Origin: Pseudomonadota bacterium
Lineage (GTDB): Bacteria; Desulfobacterota; Desulfovibrionia; Desulfovibrionales; Desulfovibrionaceae
NCBI GenBank assembly: GCA_023460395.1
Contig: JAEWQB010000010.1
Span: 186,001 to 250,000 of the forward strand
DNA: 64,000 nucleotides
Reading direction: 5' to 3'
The notes below the pieces were generated by a model. The model was not told where the DNA came from and ran no database searches. It saw nothing but the letters and a program-made list of their open reading frames with translations. Every line of letters starts with the position of its first letter. The stretch's first letter is position 1. Below, piece by piece: positions 37,921 through 45,874 of the stretch. The translations under genes were made by a program, and so were the position numbers.

Positions 37921-39243
37921 ATGTCCACCATTCTGGAAAGAAAAATAGATGACCCGGAACTCAAACGCGCCACAGACGCCCTAACCGCCGATAAAACGGA
38001 ACAGGTCATCAATAGCGTATTACAAGGTGAAACAGGAGCGCGGCTCAAAGCCTATTCCGAAACATGCATGCGGTGCGGAATGTGCGCCCCAGCGTGCCAT
38101 TACTGCGTGTCACACGACATGGACCCCAGCTATTCCCCCGTGGGTAAGGTGGAGCAGACTCTTGGGCTTATTTTGCGCAAGCATGGTCGTCTGACGCCGG
38201 ACGAAGTCTACGGCATGGCTCAAATAGCCTACACGGAGTGCAATCTCTGTCGTCGCTGCGTCCACTACTGTCCCATAGGGGTAGATACCGGCTATATTAT
38301 GAGCACCATACGCCGGATATGCCATAAACTGGGTGTAACACCGCTATATATTCAGGACACCGCTCATAGCCATTCAGCCACTATGAACCAGATGTGGGTT
38401 AAAGAGGATGAATGGATAGACAGCTTGCAATGGCAGGAAGACGAAGCGCGGGATGAATTCCCCAAGCTGCGCATTCCGCTGGATAAAGAAGGGGCGGATA
38501 TTTTTTATTCCGTCATTGCGCCGGAACCCAAGTTCCGCACACAGCTCATCTACCAAGCAGCGGCTATTCTCAACCACGTGGGGGCGGACTGGACCATGCC
38601 CTCGTCCCCCGGCTGGGACAACAGCGATATGTGCATGTTCACCGGCGACTTTGAGATGATGGGGCGTTTAAAGCGCAGCCATTTCGAGGCTGCCCAAAAA
38701 CTCAAGGTAAACCGTATTGTCATGGGGGAATGCGGACACGCGTTTCGCTCGGTCTACGATGTGGGGAACCGCTGGCTGGCTTGGAAAAACCACCCTGTAC
38801 CTATCGTCCATTCCGTGGAGTTCTTCTGGCAACTCTTCAATGAAGGAAAGATACGGCTGGCGAAAAAGTTTGAAGAGCCTGTCACCATTCACGACCCGTG
38901 CAACATTATCCGGGGTCGCGGCCTTATGGACAAGCTGCGCGATGTAACGCACGCGCTATGCACAGAGGTTGTGGAGATGAATCCGTGCCGTGAGTACAAC
39001 TATTGTTGCGCCGCAGGTGGCGGGGTCATCAACTGCGGACCGCCGTTTAAAAACGTCCGGCTTGAAGGCAACCGCGTTAAGGCGGACCAATTACGCGCCA
39101 CGGGTGTCAAGGTTGTGGTTGCCCCTTGCCACAACTGCCATGGCGGTCTGGAAGATATTATCCATCACTATCAATTGGGCATTCATACCAAGTTCCTCGG
39201 CGATCTCATCTACGAGTGCATGGAAAAGCCCGACATGGAATAG
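37921..39243 (+). CDS. tmcB: TmcB, HdrD-like iron-sulfur subunit of the Tmc complex
   Basis: A 440-residue cytoplasmic protein with two [4Fe-4S] ferredoxin motifs, Cys49/52/55/59 and Cys107/110/113/117, and two CCG-type (Cys-rich) domains in the C-terminal half, ending with EYNYCCAAGGGVINCG and VVAPCHNCHGG. CCG domains bind the unusual cubane clusters of heterodisulfide reductase, so it is likely to be the electron-accepting subunit delivering electrons towards sulfate reduction. AGGAGG precedes ATG 37921. It sits between tmcC and tmcA with 15-21 bp spacing. Confidence 0.95.
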   Translation: MSTILERKIDDPELKRATDALTADKTEQVINSVLQGETGARLKAYSETCMRCGMCAPACHYCVSHDMDPSYSPVGKVEQTLGLILRKHGRLTPDEVYGMAQIAYTECNLCRRCVHYCPIGVDTGYIMSTIRRICHKLGVTPLYIQDTAHSHSATMNQMWVKEDEWIDSLQWQEDEARDEFPKLRIPLDKEGADIFYSVIAPEPKFRTQLIYQAAAILNHVGADWTMPSSPGWDNSDMCMFTGDFEMMGRLKRSHFEAAQKLKVNRIVMGECGHAFRSVYDVGNRWLAWKNHPVPIVHSVEFFWQLFNEGKIRLAKKFEEPVTIHDPCNIIRGRGLMDKLRDVTHALCTEVVEMNPCREYNYCCAAGGGVINCGPPFKNVRLEGNRVKADQLRATGVKVVVAPCHNCHGGLEDIIHHYQLGIHTKFLGDLIYECMEKPDME

Positions 39244-39258
39244 AGAGAAGGAGAACCC

Positions 39259-39663
39259 ATGAACAAGCGTATGCTGACCGTACTTACGGTGCTGGGTTGG
39301 ATGATATTCGCGGTGCCTTGCGTATATCCGCTTCCCGCCGCCGCAGACGGCCCCCCCCGGCTCGCGCCGGAGGCTCTAATGCCACTGACCCGGCCCGGAG
39401 CCGTATTTGACCACGACGCACATAACGAAAAGGCCGGACTGGAGGAGAACTGTATCCTCTGCCACCACAGTGGAGAGAAAGGAAAACTGGTTCCCGGAGA
39501 AAGTTCAGAAGGTACCCCCTGCGCGGACTGCCACAGTGTGCGTGCGGAATCGGGCCAAACGCCTCTCAGGCGGGCGTATCACCGCCAGTGCATTACCTGC
39601 CATAAAGAAGCGGGGCGTGGTCCCGCGCATTGTAGTGGCTGCCACGTGAAAACAACACGCTAG
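39259..39663 (+). CDS. tmcA: TmcA, periplasmic type II tetraheme cytochrome c3
   Basis: A 134-residue precursor with a signal peptide (MNKRMLTVLTVLGWMIF, cleavage after AAA). Four CXXCH sites lie at 65-69, 88-92, 111-115 and 125-129. The extra His in CILCHH and upstream His residues (FDHDAHNEK) supply the sixth ligands, as in class III c3. It receives electrons from type I cytochrome c3 and hydrogenases in the periplasm and passes them into the TmcBCD membrane complex. It is last of the four tmc genes, 16 bp after tmcB. Confidence 0.96.
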   Translation: MNKRMLTVLTVLGWMIFAVPCVYPLPAAADGPPRLAPEALMPLTRPGAVFDHDAHNEKAGLEENCILCHHSGEKGKLVPGESSEGTPCADCHSVRAESGQTPLRRAYHRQCITCHKEAGRGPAHCSGCHVKTTR

Positions 39664-39812
39664 CGCGAAAGGCCCGGCCCGTACGTCCGGCGTGAACAAG
39701 ACGAAAATCGAATACCGGACGGCAGATTCCAAAATGATACAAGCAGGTTCACCCCCTCCCCTGTCGACCGCATCACAAATGCGTCGAAGGAGGGAAAAGA
39801 CCGGAGGAGTCT

Positions 39813-40364
39813 ATGGAAATAGTCCAATTGCTGGTGTCAGGAACACTCTGCAACGAGCGGCATGTTCCCATACAGGAAGACGCGGTACTCCAATGTCTTG
39901 GCCTGTGCGTCAGTTTGGACAACGACTGCACCCTGCGTTCGTTTTTCGCCATGTTACGAAACTATCCGTTACTCGCGGGTGTTAACCCGTTTTTACCCGG
40001 TGCCGCGAAGCAGGCGGCAGACTGCCCTTCGTCAGGATGCTCCACGCCGGATATGACAGACCTCGCCGTGTCGCGGGTTGTCGAGCTTACCGGCGCTCCG
40101 GGAGAGCCTAGTATGACCGTTTACACCATTTTACGGGGACGCCGGGAACCGGGAGGCCATGGCGAAACGGAATTACGCTTTCATCCGCTAAAGGTGTTGC
40201 TGGATATGCCCTTGCGGCTTGGCAAACTCCGCCATGCCGTATTCGGGGACCGGACCAGCATATTGGAATGCGGCACCGTGTTTACCTTGTTTGAAATACT
40301 TGAAGGAATCGCGTGGGAACTGGGGTTCCAAGGTGGTTCTCAACAGTGCAGCCTTAGGAGATAA
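39813..40364 (+). CDS. unknown 183-residue protein of the tmc-usp cluster
   Basis: Soluble protein with a good ribosome site (GGAGGA before ATG 39813) and 3-bp spacing to the following stress-protein gene, so the pair is an operon. The N-terminal half has hydrophobic strands (VQLLVSGTLCNE) and Cys residues in CLGLCVSLDNDC that do not form a CXXC. The C-terminal half reads LRFHPLKVLLDMPLRLGKLRHAVFGDR and ends TVFTLFEILEGIAWELGF. I do not recognise a domain. As I recall, a similar protein lies at this place in D. vulgaris between tmcA and a universal stress protein, which argues for a linked role. Confidence 0.82.
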   Translation: MEIVQLLVSGTLCNERHVPIQEDAVLQCLGLCVSLDNDCTLRSFFAMLRNYPLLAGVNPFLPGAAKQAADCPSSGCSTPDMTDLAVSRVVELTGAPGEPSMTVYTILRGRREPGGHGETELRFHPLKVLLDMPLRLGKLRHAVFGDRTSILECGTVFTLFEILEGIAWELGFQGGSQQCSLRR

Positions 40365-40367
40365 CGT

Positions 40368-41276
40368 ATGTTTAAGAAAATCCTTTTCGCTACATCGGCC
40401 TCTCCCGCATGTGATAACGCAGCAAAGGTCGCCTTTGACCTCGCCAAACGCAATGGGGCGAAGCTCTATGTGCTCCACGTGCTGGGAGTTCCCAGCCGGG
40501 GGTTTAGTACCACGGTGCGCGACCTGCGCTCTGGCGAAGATGAGTCCGTGGACGCTGACTACAGAGAATGGGTGGAAGAAGAAGTTCGCACTACGTATGC
40601 AGAACAACTAGCGGCATATGGTGATCACACCCTTGTGCAGTTGGCAGTGGGCGTTCCCTCCACAGAAGTGCTGCGGTTCGCCCGTAAGGAAGGGGTAGAC
40701 CTTATTGTCATGGGGGCAAATACCCGTGACGAAGACCCGGAATCCGCGCGGAACCGGACCATTGTGGGACGGACGATGGAAAAAGTCGCCCGCACAGCGC
40801 GGTGTCCCGTCCTTATCGTCAACAGGCCGTGTACCACATGCTGGAATCTCTTCTCGAACATTGTGTTCTGCACGGACTTTTCCAAGGCCGCAGACCATGC
40901 GTTCGTATTTGCTAGCGAAACAGCGAAGGCAATAGGCGCACGGCTTTACTTCTTCCATGCCTTCGACATAACTAGCGCCCGGCTGGGCGTATTTCCCGGA
41001 CAGGCGGATATAGAGCGCCATATCCAACGCGCGCATGAAACCATCCGCGACCGCTATATTTCGCGGCTAGGTGACTACGACAACTATGAAGTAGAAATTT
41101 GGGAAGGCACCCCTTATGTGGAGATACTGAAGTTCGCCCGCGAGAAACAAGCGGACCTTATTGTCATGTCGCATCATACGCGAGAAGCAGACGCGGAAGA
41201 AGCGCCGCTAGGTTCTACTGTGGAGCAGGTAGTCATCCGCTCCGCATGTCCTGTAGCCAGCGTCACCCGCGCCTGA
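40368..41276 (+). CDS. tandem-domain universal stress protein
   Basis: A 302-residue protein with two UspA folds, residues 1-150 and about 160-300. Both keep the nucleotide-binding end: GVDLIVMGANTRDEDPESARNRTIVGRTMEKVARTARCPVLIV, and ADLIVMSHHTREADAEEAPLGSTVEQVVIRSACPVASV. The second resembles the G-2X-G-9X-G-S ATP-binding pattern only in part. AGGAGA precedes ATG 40368. It follows the unknown gene by 3 bp and precedes two response regulators, so it belongs to the signalling tail of the tmc locus. Role inferred: sensing of energy or redox state. Confidence 0.92.
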   Translation: MFKKILFATSASPACDNAAKVAFDLAKRNGAKLYVLHVLGVPSRGFSTTVRDLRSGEDESVDADYREWVEEEVRTTYAEQLAAYGDHTLVQLAVGVPSTEVLRFARKEGVDLIVMGANTRDEDPESARNRTIVGRTMEKVARTARCPVLIVNRPCTTCWNLFSNIVFCTDFSKAADHAFVFASETAKAIGARLYFFHAFDITSARLGVFPGQADIERHIQRAHETIRDRYISRLGDYDNYEVEIWEGTPYVEILKFAREKQADLIVMSHHTREADAEEAPLGSTVEQVVIRSACPVASVTRA

Positions 41277-41309
41277 TCTGCGGAATTTCGCCAATTCCCG
41301 GAGGAACCC

Positions 41310-41756
41310 ATGGCCGGACCGTGTATTCTCGTGGTGGATGATGAACTCAGCTTCCGCCTTTTTCTTAAAACGCTATTTGAAACTGGCGGGTATCAGGTTA
41401 TCGTCGCCCGTAACGGCAGAGAAGGATTGGAAAAAGCGCGGAATGCGCGCCCGGCATGCATTGTCCTCGACGTTATGATGCCGGAACGAGGTGGGCTGGA
41501 AATGTACCGGGAGTTGAAGCACTCTCCCGAACTGCGGAATATTCCCGTGGTCATGCTGTCTGCCGTGGCAGCCGCGGGTTTTACCCACGCGCTGTCCATG
41601 ATAGGGCTTTCCGCAGGCGACTTGCCTTCCCCCGAAGCGTATGTGGAAAAGCCGCCCCACCCCGGTCCTTTGCTGGAGGTGGTATACGGGCTAATTGGCA
41701 GGCCGCCTATCTCATATGATTTTCAACCGGGCAAAGGAACCCCTCAAGGAGTGTAG
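41310..41756 (+). CDS. single-domain response regulator (receiver only)
   Basis: A 148-residue CheY/DivK-like receiver without an output domain. It has the acid pair Asp10/Asp11, phosphorylation site Asp54 in IVLDVMMPE, Ser84 in VMLSAVA and Lys114 in YVEKPPHP. An insertion of about 10 residues lies between Ser84 and Lys114 (FTHALSMIGLSAGDLPSPEA), longer than usual. CGGAGGA precedes ATG 41310. It is 2 bp before the next receiver gene, so the two are cotranscribed. It probably passes phosphate within a relay with the nearby kinases. Confidence 0.93.
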   Translation: MAGPCILVVDDELSFRLFLKTLFETGGYQVIVARNGREGLEKARNARPACIVLDVMMPERGGLEMYRELKHSPELRNIPVVMLSAVAAAGFTHALSMIGLSAGDLPSPEAYVEKPPHPGPLLEVVYGLIGRPPISYDFQPGKGTPQGV

Positions 41757-41758
41757 CC

Positions 41759-42139
41759 ATGCCACACAAGATCCTTGTCATAGACGATGATCCGTATATC
41801 GTAAAATATCTCGTGGAAATCCTGAGTGATAATGGATATGCCACCTGCTCCGCCTCAGACGGAGCGGAAGCGCTGGAATTGCTAAAACGGGAAAAACCCG
41901 ATCTGGTCACACTGGATCTGGAAATGCCTAACGAATGGGGACCGCGTTTCTACCGACGCATGACTAAAGAGCCGGAGTTTCGGGAAATGCCGGTTATTGT
42001 CATCAGCGGCCTCGCGGGTATTCATCTGGCTATTCGCAACGCGGTCGCTTCACTTAAAAAACCATTTGACCCAAACCAGTTACTCGACATCATCAAGACC
42101 ACACTGGATGGAAAAGGCGCGATAGGCGACGCCGAATAG
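41759..42139 (+). CDS. single-domain response regulator (receiver only)
   Basis: A 126-residue receiver with Asp9/Asp10, Asp53 in VTLDLEMPN, Ser83 in VISGLA and Lys101 in LKKPFDP; no output domain. AAGGAG precedes ATG 41759. It starts 2 bp after the previous receiver gene and ends 147 bp before the REC-PAS kinase, with a GC-rich hairpin between. Two stand-alone receivers beside a kinase that itself starts with a receiver suggest a branched phosphorelay. Confidence 0.94.
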   Translation: MPHKILVIDDDPYIVKYLVEILSDNGYATCSASDGAEALELLKREKPDLVTLDLEMPNEWGPRFYRRMTKEPEFREMPVIVISGLAGIHLAIRNAVASLKKPFDPNQLLDIIKTTLDGKGAIGDAE

Positions 42140-42148
42140 CCGCCCATG

Positions 42149-42189
42149 CACCTTCCCGGAAGCCCCGCCCGGCGTCCGGGAAGGTGTTT
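42149..42189 (+). terminator. hairpin between the second receiver gene and the kinase gene
   Basis: CACCTTCCCGGA (42149-42160) pairs perfectly with TCCGGGAAGGTG (42175-42186), followed by a short TTTC. It could terminate or attenuate read-through into the kinase gene. Confidence 0.6.
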
Positions 42190-42286
42190 CTCCCGTTTCG
42201 CGCAACGCGGGGGAGCAGCTTGCGCATTCAGCATTCAGCAGGTAGGCATGGCGGGAACCATACCGGACAAGGCACAGGGAGATCGC

Positions 42287-44269
42287 ATGCAGTATACCAT
42301 TCTCCTCGTTGATGACGAAGAGAGCATCCGCACGGTGCTCGGCCTTTCCTTGGCTGACTTAGGCTATACTGTACATACTGCCGCCAGTGCCGATGACGCA
42401 TTGCGGCTTGTTCGGGAATATCGCCCGCATATTGTACTTTCAGATATTAAAATGCCCGGCGTCACAGGCCTGGACCTGCTGGAGCGCATCAAGGCCGAAT
42501 CCCCGGAAACCGAGGTCATCATGATCACGGGGCACGGAGATATGGAACTGGCTATCCAGAGTATTAAAAAAGACGCCACCGACTTTATCACCAAACCCAT
42601 CAACGACGACGTGCTCGCCATTGCGTTAGGACGTGCGCGGGAACGCATAACCATGCGCGAGCGTCTCAGAAGTCACACCGAGAATCTGGAACAGAGGGTG
42701 GCGCAACAGGCGTCCCGTCTTGTGGAGCAGGAGCGCCAACTGGCGGCGTTGCAAGTGGCGGAAGGCTTTGCTGATGGCATGCGCGCATTGTGCAATGCCA
42801 TAGACGGAGCAGAGAGTATGTTCACGCAACTCCCCTGCTTTGTCGCTGTGCACAACGCGAAAATGGAGATTATCGCCTCCAACCCGCTGTATAAGGAACG
42901 CCTTGCTCCCGGTATAGGCGCACGCAGTTGGGATGTGTACCCCTACTGTACCCAAACGGGCGATACGGCCTGTCCGGTCCGCCGGGTGCTTGAAACCGGC
43001 GAGGGACAACGGTGCCAAGAAGTTGTGCGGGATATGGACGGCAATGACATTCCCGTTATTGTGAATGCCGCCCCCATTCTGGATAACGACGGAGAAATAG
43101 AGCTGGTGTTGGAGATCGCGGCGGATATCACGGAAGTGAAGCGGCTTCAGGAAGAGCTGCGCCTGTCTCGTCATCGGTATCAGCAACTCTTTGAAGAATC
43201 CCCCTGTTATATTTCCGTACAGAACCGCGACCTGAAGATCGTCGCCAGTAACCGGCTGTTCCGCGAAGACTTCGCGGAACGCACTGGCGGCTTTTGTCAC
43301 GAGGTGTACGCGCATCGCAAAGCGCCCTGTTCCGGGTGCCCTGTACAGATGACGTTTCAGGATGGCTTGCCGCACCAGTTTGAAACTGTGGTTACTTCCC
43401 GCCGGGGAGAGCAGCGTAATGTGCTGGTTTGGACGGCTCCCATCCGCGATGCCAACGGGACCATTACGGAAGTAATGGAAATGTCCACGGACATTACCCA
43501 GTTGCGCACCTTGCAAGACCGGCTTTCCACGCTGGGCTTGCTGCTGGGGTCCACTGCCCACGGCATTAAAGGGTTACTCACAGCGCTAGACGGCGGCGTA
43601 TACCGGCTGGGTTCCGGCATTGCCAAACAGGATTCAGCGCGGATTACCGACAGTTATCAGGACATCCGCCATTTGGTGGAACGGCTGCGGAAAATGGTGC
43701 TGGATATCCTGTTTTACGCCAAGAAACGCGCATTGCAGTGGGAAGTTGTCATGGCGGACCGGCTTGCCGAGGATGTAGCCAATCTGGTAGCTCCCAAGGC
43801 TCAGGCGGCTGGAGTGCAGTTCACGCTGGACGTAGCCCCGGACGCAGGAACCTTTGAGGCCGATGCCGGAGCGCTTTCTTCCGCGCTGGTAAACCTTTTG
43901 GAAAATGCGGTGGAGGCCTGTGTCGCCAAAGCGCATCGCAAAGTCGGCAATCCCAGACAGCACGGCGTGTGTCTGAGGGTGCGCAATCTGGTGGATGAAG
44001 TGGAGTTCACCATCTATGACGATGGTGCGGGCATGGATCGTGAAACACGAGAAAAGCTGTTTACACTGTTCTTCTCGTCCAAGGGGGCATCCGGCACAGG
44101 GATAGGACTATTTGTGGCAAACCAAGTGGTCCAGCAGCATGGGGGCCGCATATCCGTTTCCTCAGAAGCCGGCCAAGGCAGCACCTTTGTTATTTCCCTG
44201 CCGCGTCGTCTTTCAGAAGAAGCAAAGCGCGGCACCGAGCCGGAACGCTTAGACCTTTCCACATCCTGA
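42287..44269 (+). CDS. REC-PAS-PAS histidine kinase
   Basis: A 660-residue cytoplasmic kinase with no membrane segment. Residues 1-120 form a receiver (Asp53, Lys103), followed by a coiled coil (about 125-160). PAS1 is at about 180-285 (ADITEVK at its end) and PAS2 at about 295-400 (STDITQL). PAS2 has Cys337-x10-Cys348-x2-Cys351-Pro; PAS1 keeps only Cys221 and Cys229. The DHp helix has STAHGIKGLL with His425, followed by a HATPase domain (NLLENAVEAC, DDGAGMD, GTGIGLFVA). AGGGAGA before ATG 42287; the longer frame to 42146 runs through the hairpin and is rejected. It probably phosphorylates the two stand-alone receivers just upstream. Confidence 0.92.
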   Translation: MQYTILLVDDEESIRTVLGLSLADLGYTVHTAASADDALRLVREYRPHIVLSDIKMPGVTGLDLLERIKAESPETEVIMITGHGDMELAIQSIKKDATDFITKPINDDVLAIALGRARERITMRERLRSHTENLEQRVAQQASRLVEQERQLAALQVAEGFADGMRALCNAIDGAESMFTQLPCFVAVHNAKMEIIASNPLYKERLAPGIGARSWDVYPYCTQTGDTACPVRRVLETGEGQRCQEVVRDMDGNDIPVIVNAAPILDNDGEIELVLEIAADITEVKRLQEELRLSRHRYQQLFEESPCYISVQNRDLKIVASNRLFREDFAERTGGFCHEVYAHRKAPCSGCPVQMTFQDGLPHQFETVVTSRRGEQRNVLVWTAPIRDANGTITEVMEMSTDITQLRTLQDRLSTLGLLLGSTAHGIKGLLTALDGGVYRLGSGIAKQDSARITDSYQDIRHLVERLRKMVLDILFYAKKRALQWEVVMADRLAEDVANLVAPKAQAAGVQFTLDVAPDAGTFEADAGALSSALVNLLENAVEACVAKAHRKVGNPRQHGVCLRVRNLVDEVEFTIYDDGAGMDRETREKLFTLFFSSKGASGTGIGLFVANQVVQQHGGRISVSSEAGQGSTFVISLPRRLSEEAKRGTEPERLDLSTS

Positions 44270-44422
44270 GTCTTCACCGGAAAAACCCCACCCCCATCTC
44301 CTCTGGTTTCCAGAGCAGGGGCCTAGTGTTTTGAAAAAACAGCGGCAGAAAGGCCGGACCAGCACAACGACATTTTTCGGCACGCCCCTCGCCCGCCCGC
44401 AATAGGGGAAACAATGCTCCCC

Positions 44423-45733
44423 TCAATCACGCACCAGTGGCAAACGCAGCACCGCCCGCACTCCCCCCTGAATGCCGTTTTCCAGTAGTAATTCTCCCCC
44501 CATTTCCCGCGCGCTCTTCCGGGTAGCCATGAGCCCGAAGCCGGTTCCCCGCGCTTTGGTGGTGAAAAGCCCTTCGTCTATGCTTGCAAACACCTCATCG
44601 GAAAGTCCTCTTCCGTTGTCTTCCACCACGTAGCATACGTGCCTGTTGGTACATTCTGTGTGCAAGAGAACCCGTCCATCGCCATGGTCCAGTCTGCCCG
44701 CCTGAATTGCTTCTTCCACCGCCTCCACCGCGTTGGTAGCGAGATTCATAATACACGCGTGCACGGCGTCAGGGTCCAACAGGGCTTCTGCCTGCGGGGC
44801 CGAAGCGTGCAATATGGTCCCTCCCGATTCCCGTAGACGGGGGGCCAGCAGCTCCGCGACCTCCCGCACGGGATCGTCCGGGTTCATAGGCCGGGGAGAA
44901 AGCTGTACCGGGCGCGAAAGCTGCAACATATTCATGGTTAAATCGCGCACACGGGTCACGTCTCGTTTTACCATGCCCCACCCCTGTTCCAAATAGTCCC
45001 GGCGATCTAATTCCAACCCTTTGCCCAGCACAAAAAGCGCCCCTTCCAACCCTCCGGCAATGTTTTTTATGGCATGCGCCATACTTGCCACAGTTTCCCC
45101 CATGACCGCGAGCCGCTCTGCCCGCAGCAACTCGCGAGTGCGTTGTTCCACGAGAGATTCCAACTCTTCCGTGTGACGCCGCATGCCCTCCCGTAGAGCT
45201 ATTCGTTCCGCCGCACGCCGCAAGGCGAATTCCAGCAAGTCGGCATTAAAAGGTTTAGTCAAAAAATCTCCTGCTCCTAACCGCAAACAGGCCACGGCGA
45301 CATCCATATCGCCATGGCCTGTACTGATAATGACTTCCGTGCCGGGATGTTTTTCCTGAATTTGCTTTAGCAGCGCCACGCCGTCCATACCCGGCATGCG
45401 TATGTCCGTAATAACAATATGCGGTGCGCTATGTGCGGCTAAAGGCTTTGAGGGAAGAGACGGGACCGCATCTTTCCCGGTATCTGGAATTGACATGGAA
45501 AGATTTGTAACTTCGGTATGTTGAGCCAAAAAACACAGTGCCTTGTCTCCGCCGGATGCTGTGGTTACCGTGTAGCCCATATCCGCCACCAGAGAAGACA
45601 GAACGGTAAGAATTGCTGGCTCATCATCCACTAACAGAACATGGGGCAACGCCGGGCTGGCAACGTCTGTCCGCTCTGCGGTGGTGCTCAGTGGCTGCCG
45701 TATTTCGCTAAATTCCGTGGAGCGTTGTGTCAT
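44423..45733 (-). CDS. receiver-histidine kinase, cytoplasmic
   Basis: A 436-residue protein: an N-terminal receiver (Asp36/Asp37, Asp110 in IVITDIRMPG, Lys160 in FLTKPFN), then a helix and a HisKA-like domain with SMAHAIKNIAGG (His220) and a HATPase (NLATNAVEAVEE, DNGRGLSDE, GTGFGLMA). The receiver has about 30 extra residues between the acid pair and the phospho-Asp (roughly 73-103, Pro/Ser-rich). AAGGGAA precedes ATG 45733. It lies 141 bp after the membrane kinase gene on the same strand, possibly one unit, and converges on the REC-PAS kinase. The HAIKN DHp motif is like that of the kinase at 42287 (HGIKG), so they are probably related paralogues. Confidence 0.92.
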   Translation of the reverse strand: MTQRSTEFSEIRQPLSTTAERTDVASPALPHVLLVDDEPAILTVLSSLVADMGYTVTTASGGDKALCFLAQHTEVTNLSMSIPDTGKDAVPSLPSKPLAAHSAPHIVITDIRMPGMDGVALLKQIQEKHPGTEVIISTGHGDMDVAVACLRLGAGDFLTKPFNADLLEFALRRAAERIALREGMRRHTEELESLVEQRTRELLRAERLAVMGETVASMAHAIKNIAGGLEGALFVLGKGLELDRRDYLEQGWGMVKRDVTRVRDLTMNMLQLSRPVQLSPRPMNPDDPVREVAELLAPRLRESGGTILHASAPQAEALLDPDAVHACIMNLATNAVEAVEEAIQAGRLDHGDGRVLLHTECTNRHVCYVVEDNGRGLSDEVFASIDEGLFTTKARGTGFGLMATRKSAREMGGELLLENGIQGGVRAVLRLPLVRD

Positions 45734-45874
45734 GGTTCCCTTCTTCCGGCTTACGACCCCAGAACGGCTATCTCCGCTCTACCTCGTTGGCACAGCGCCA
45801 GCAATCCGGCTTTCCGCCCAACAGCCATATGGCTTGGTCGCGTCTGCACGACATCGCGGACGAAACCCCGGTGA

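Noticed and set aside
42626..43561. 311-residue ORF opposite the REC-PAS kinase
   Set aside because: Shadow frame of a clear kinase gene; composition is Gly/His-rich without a domain.
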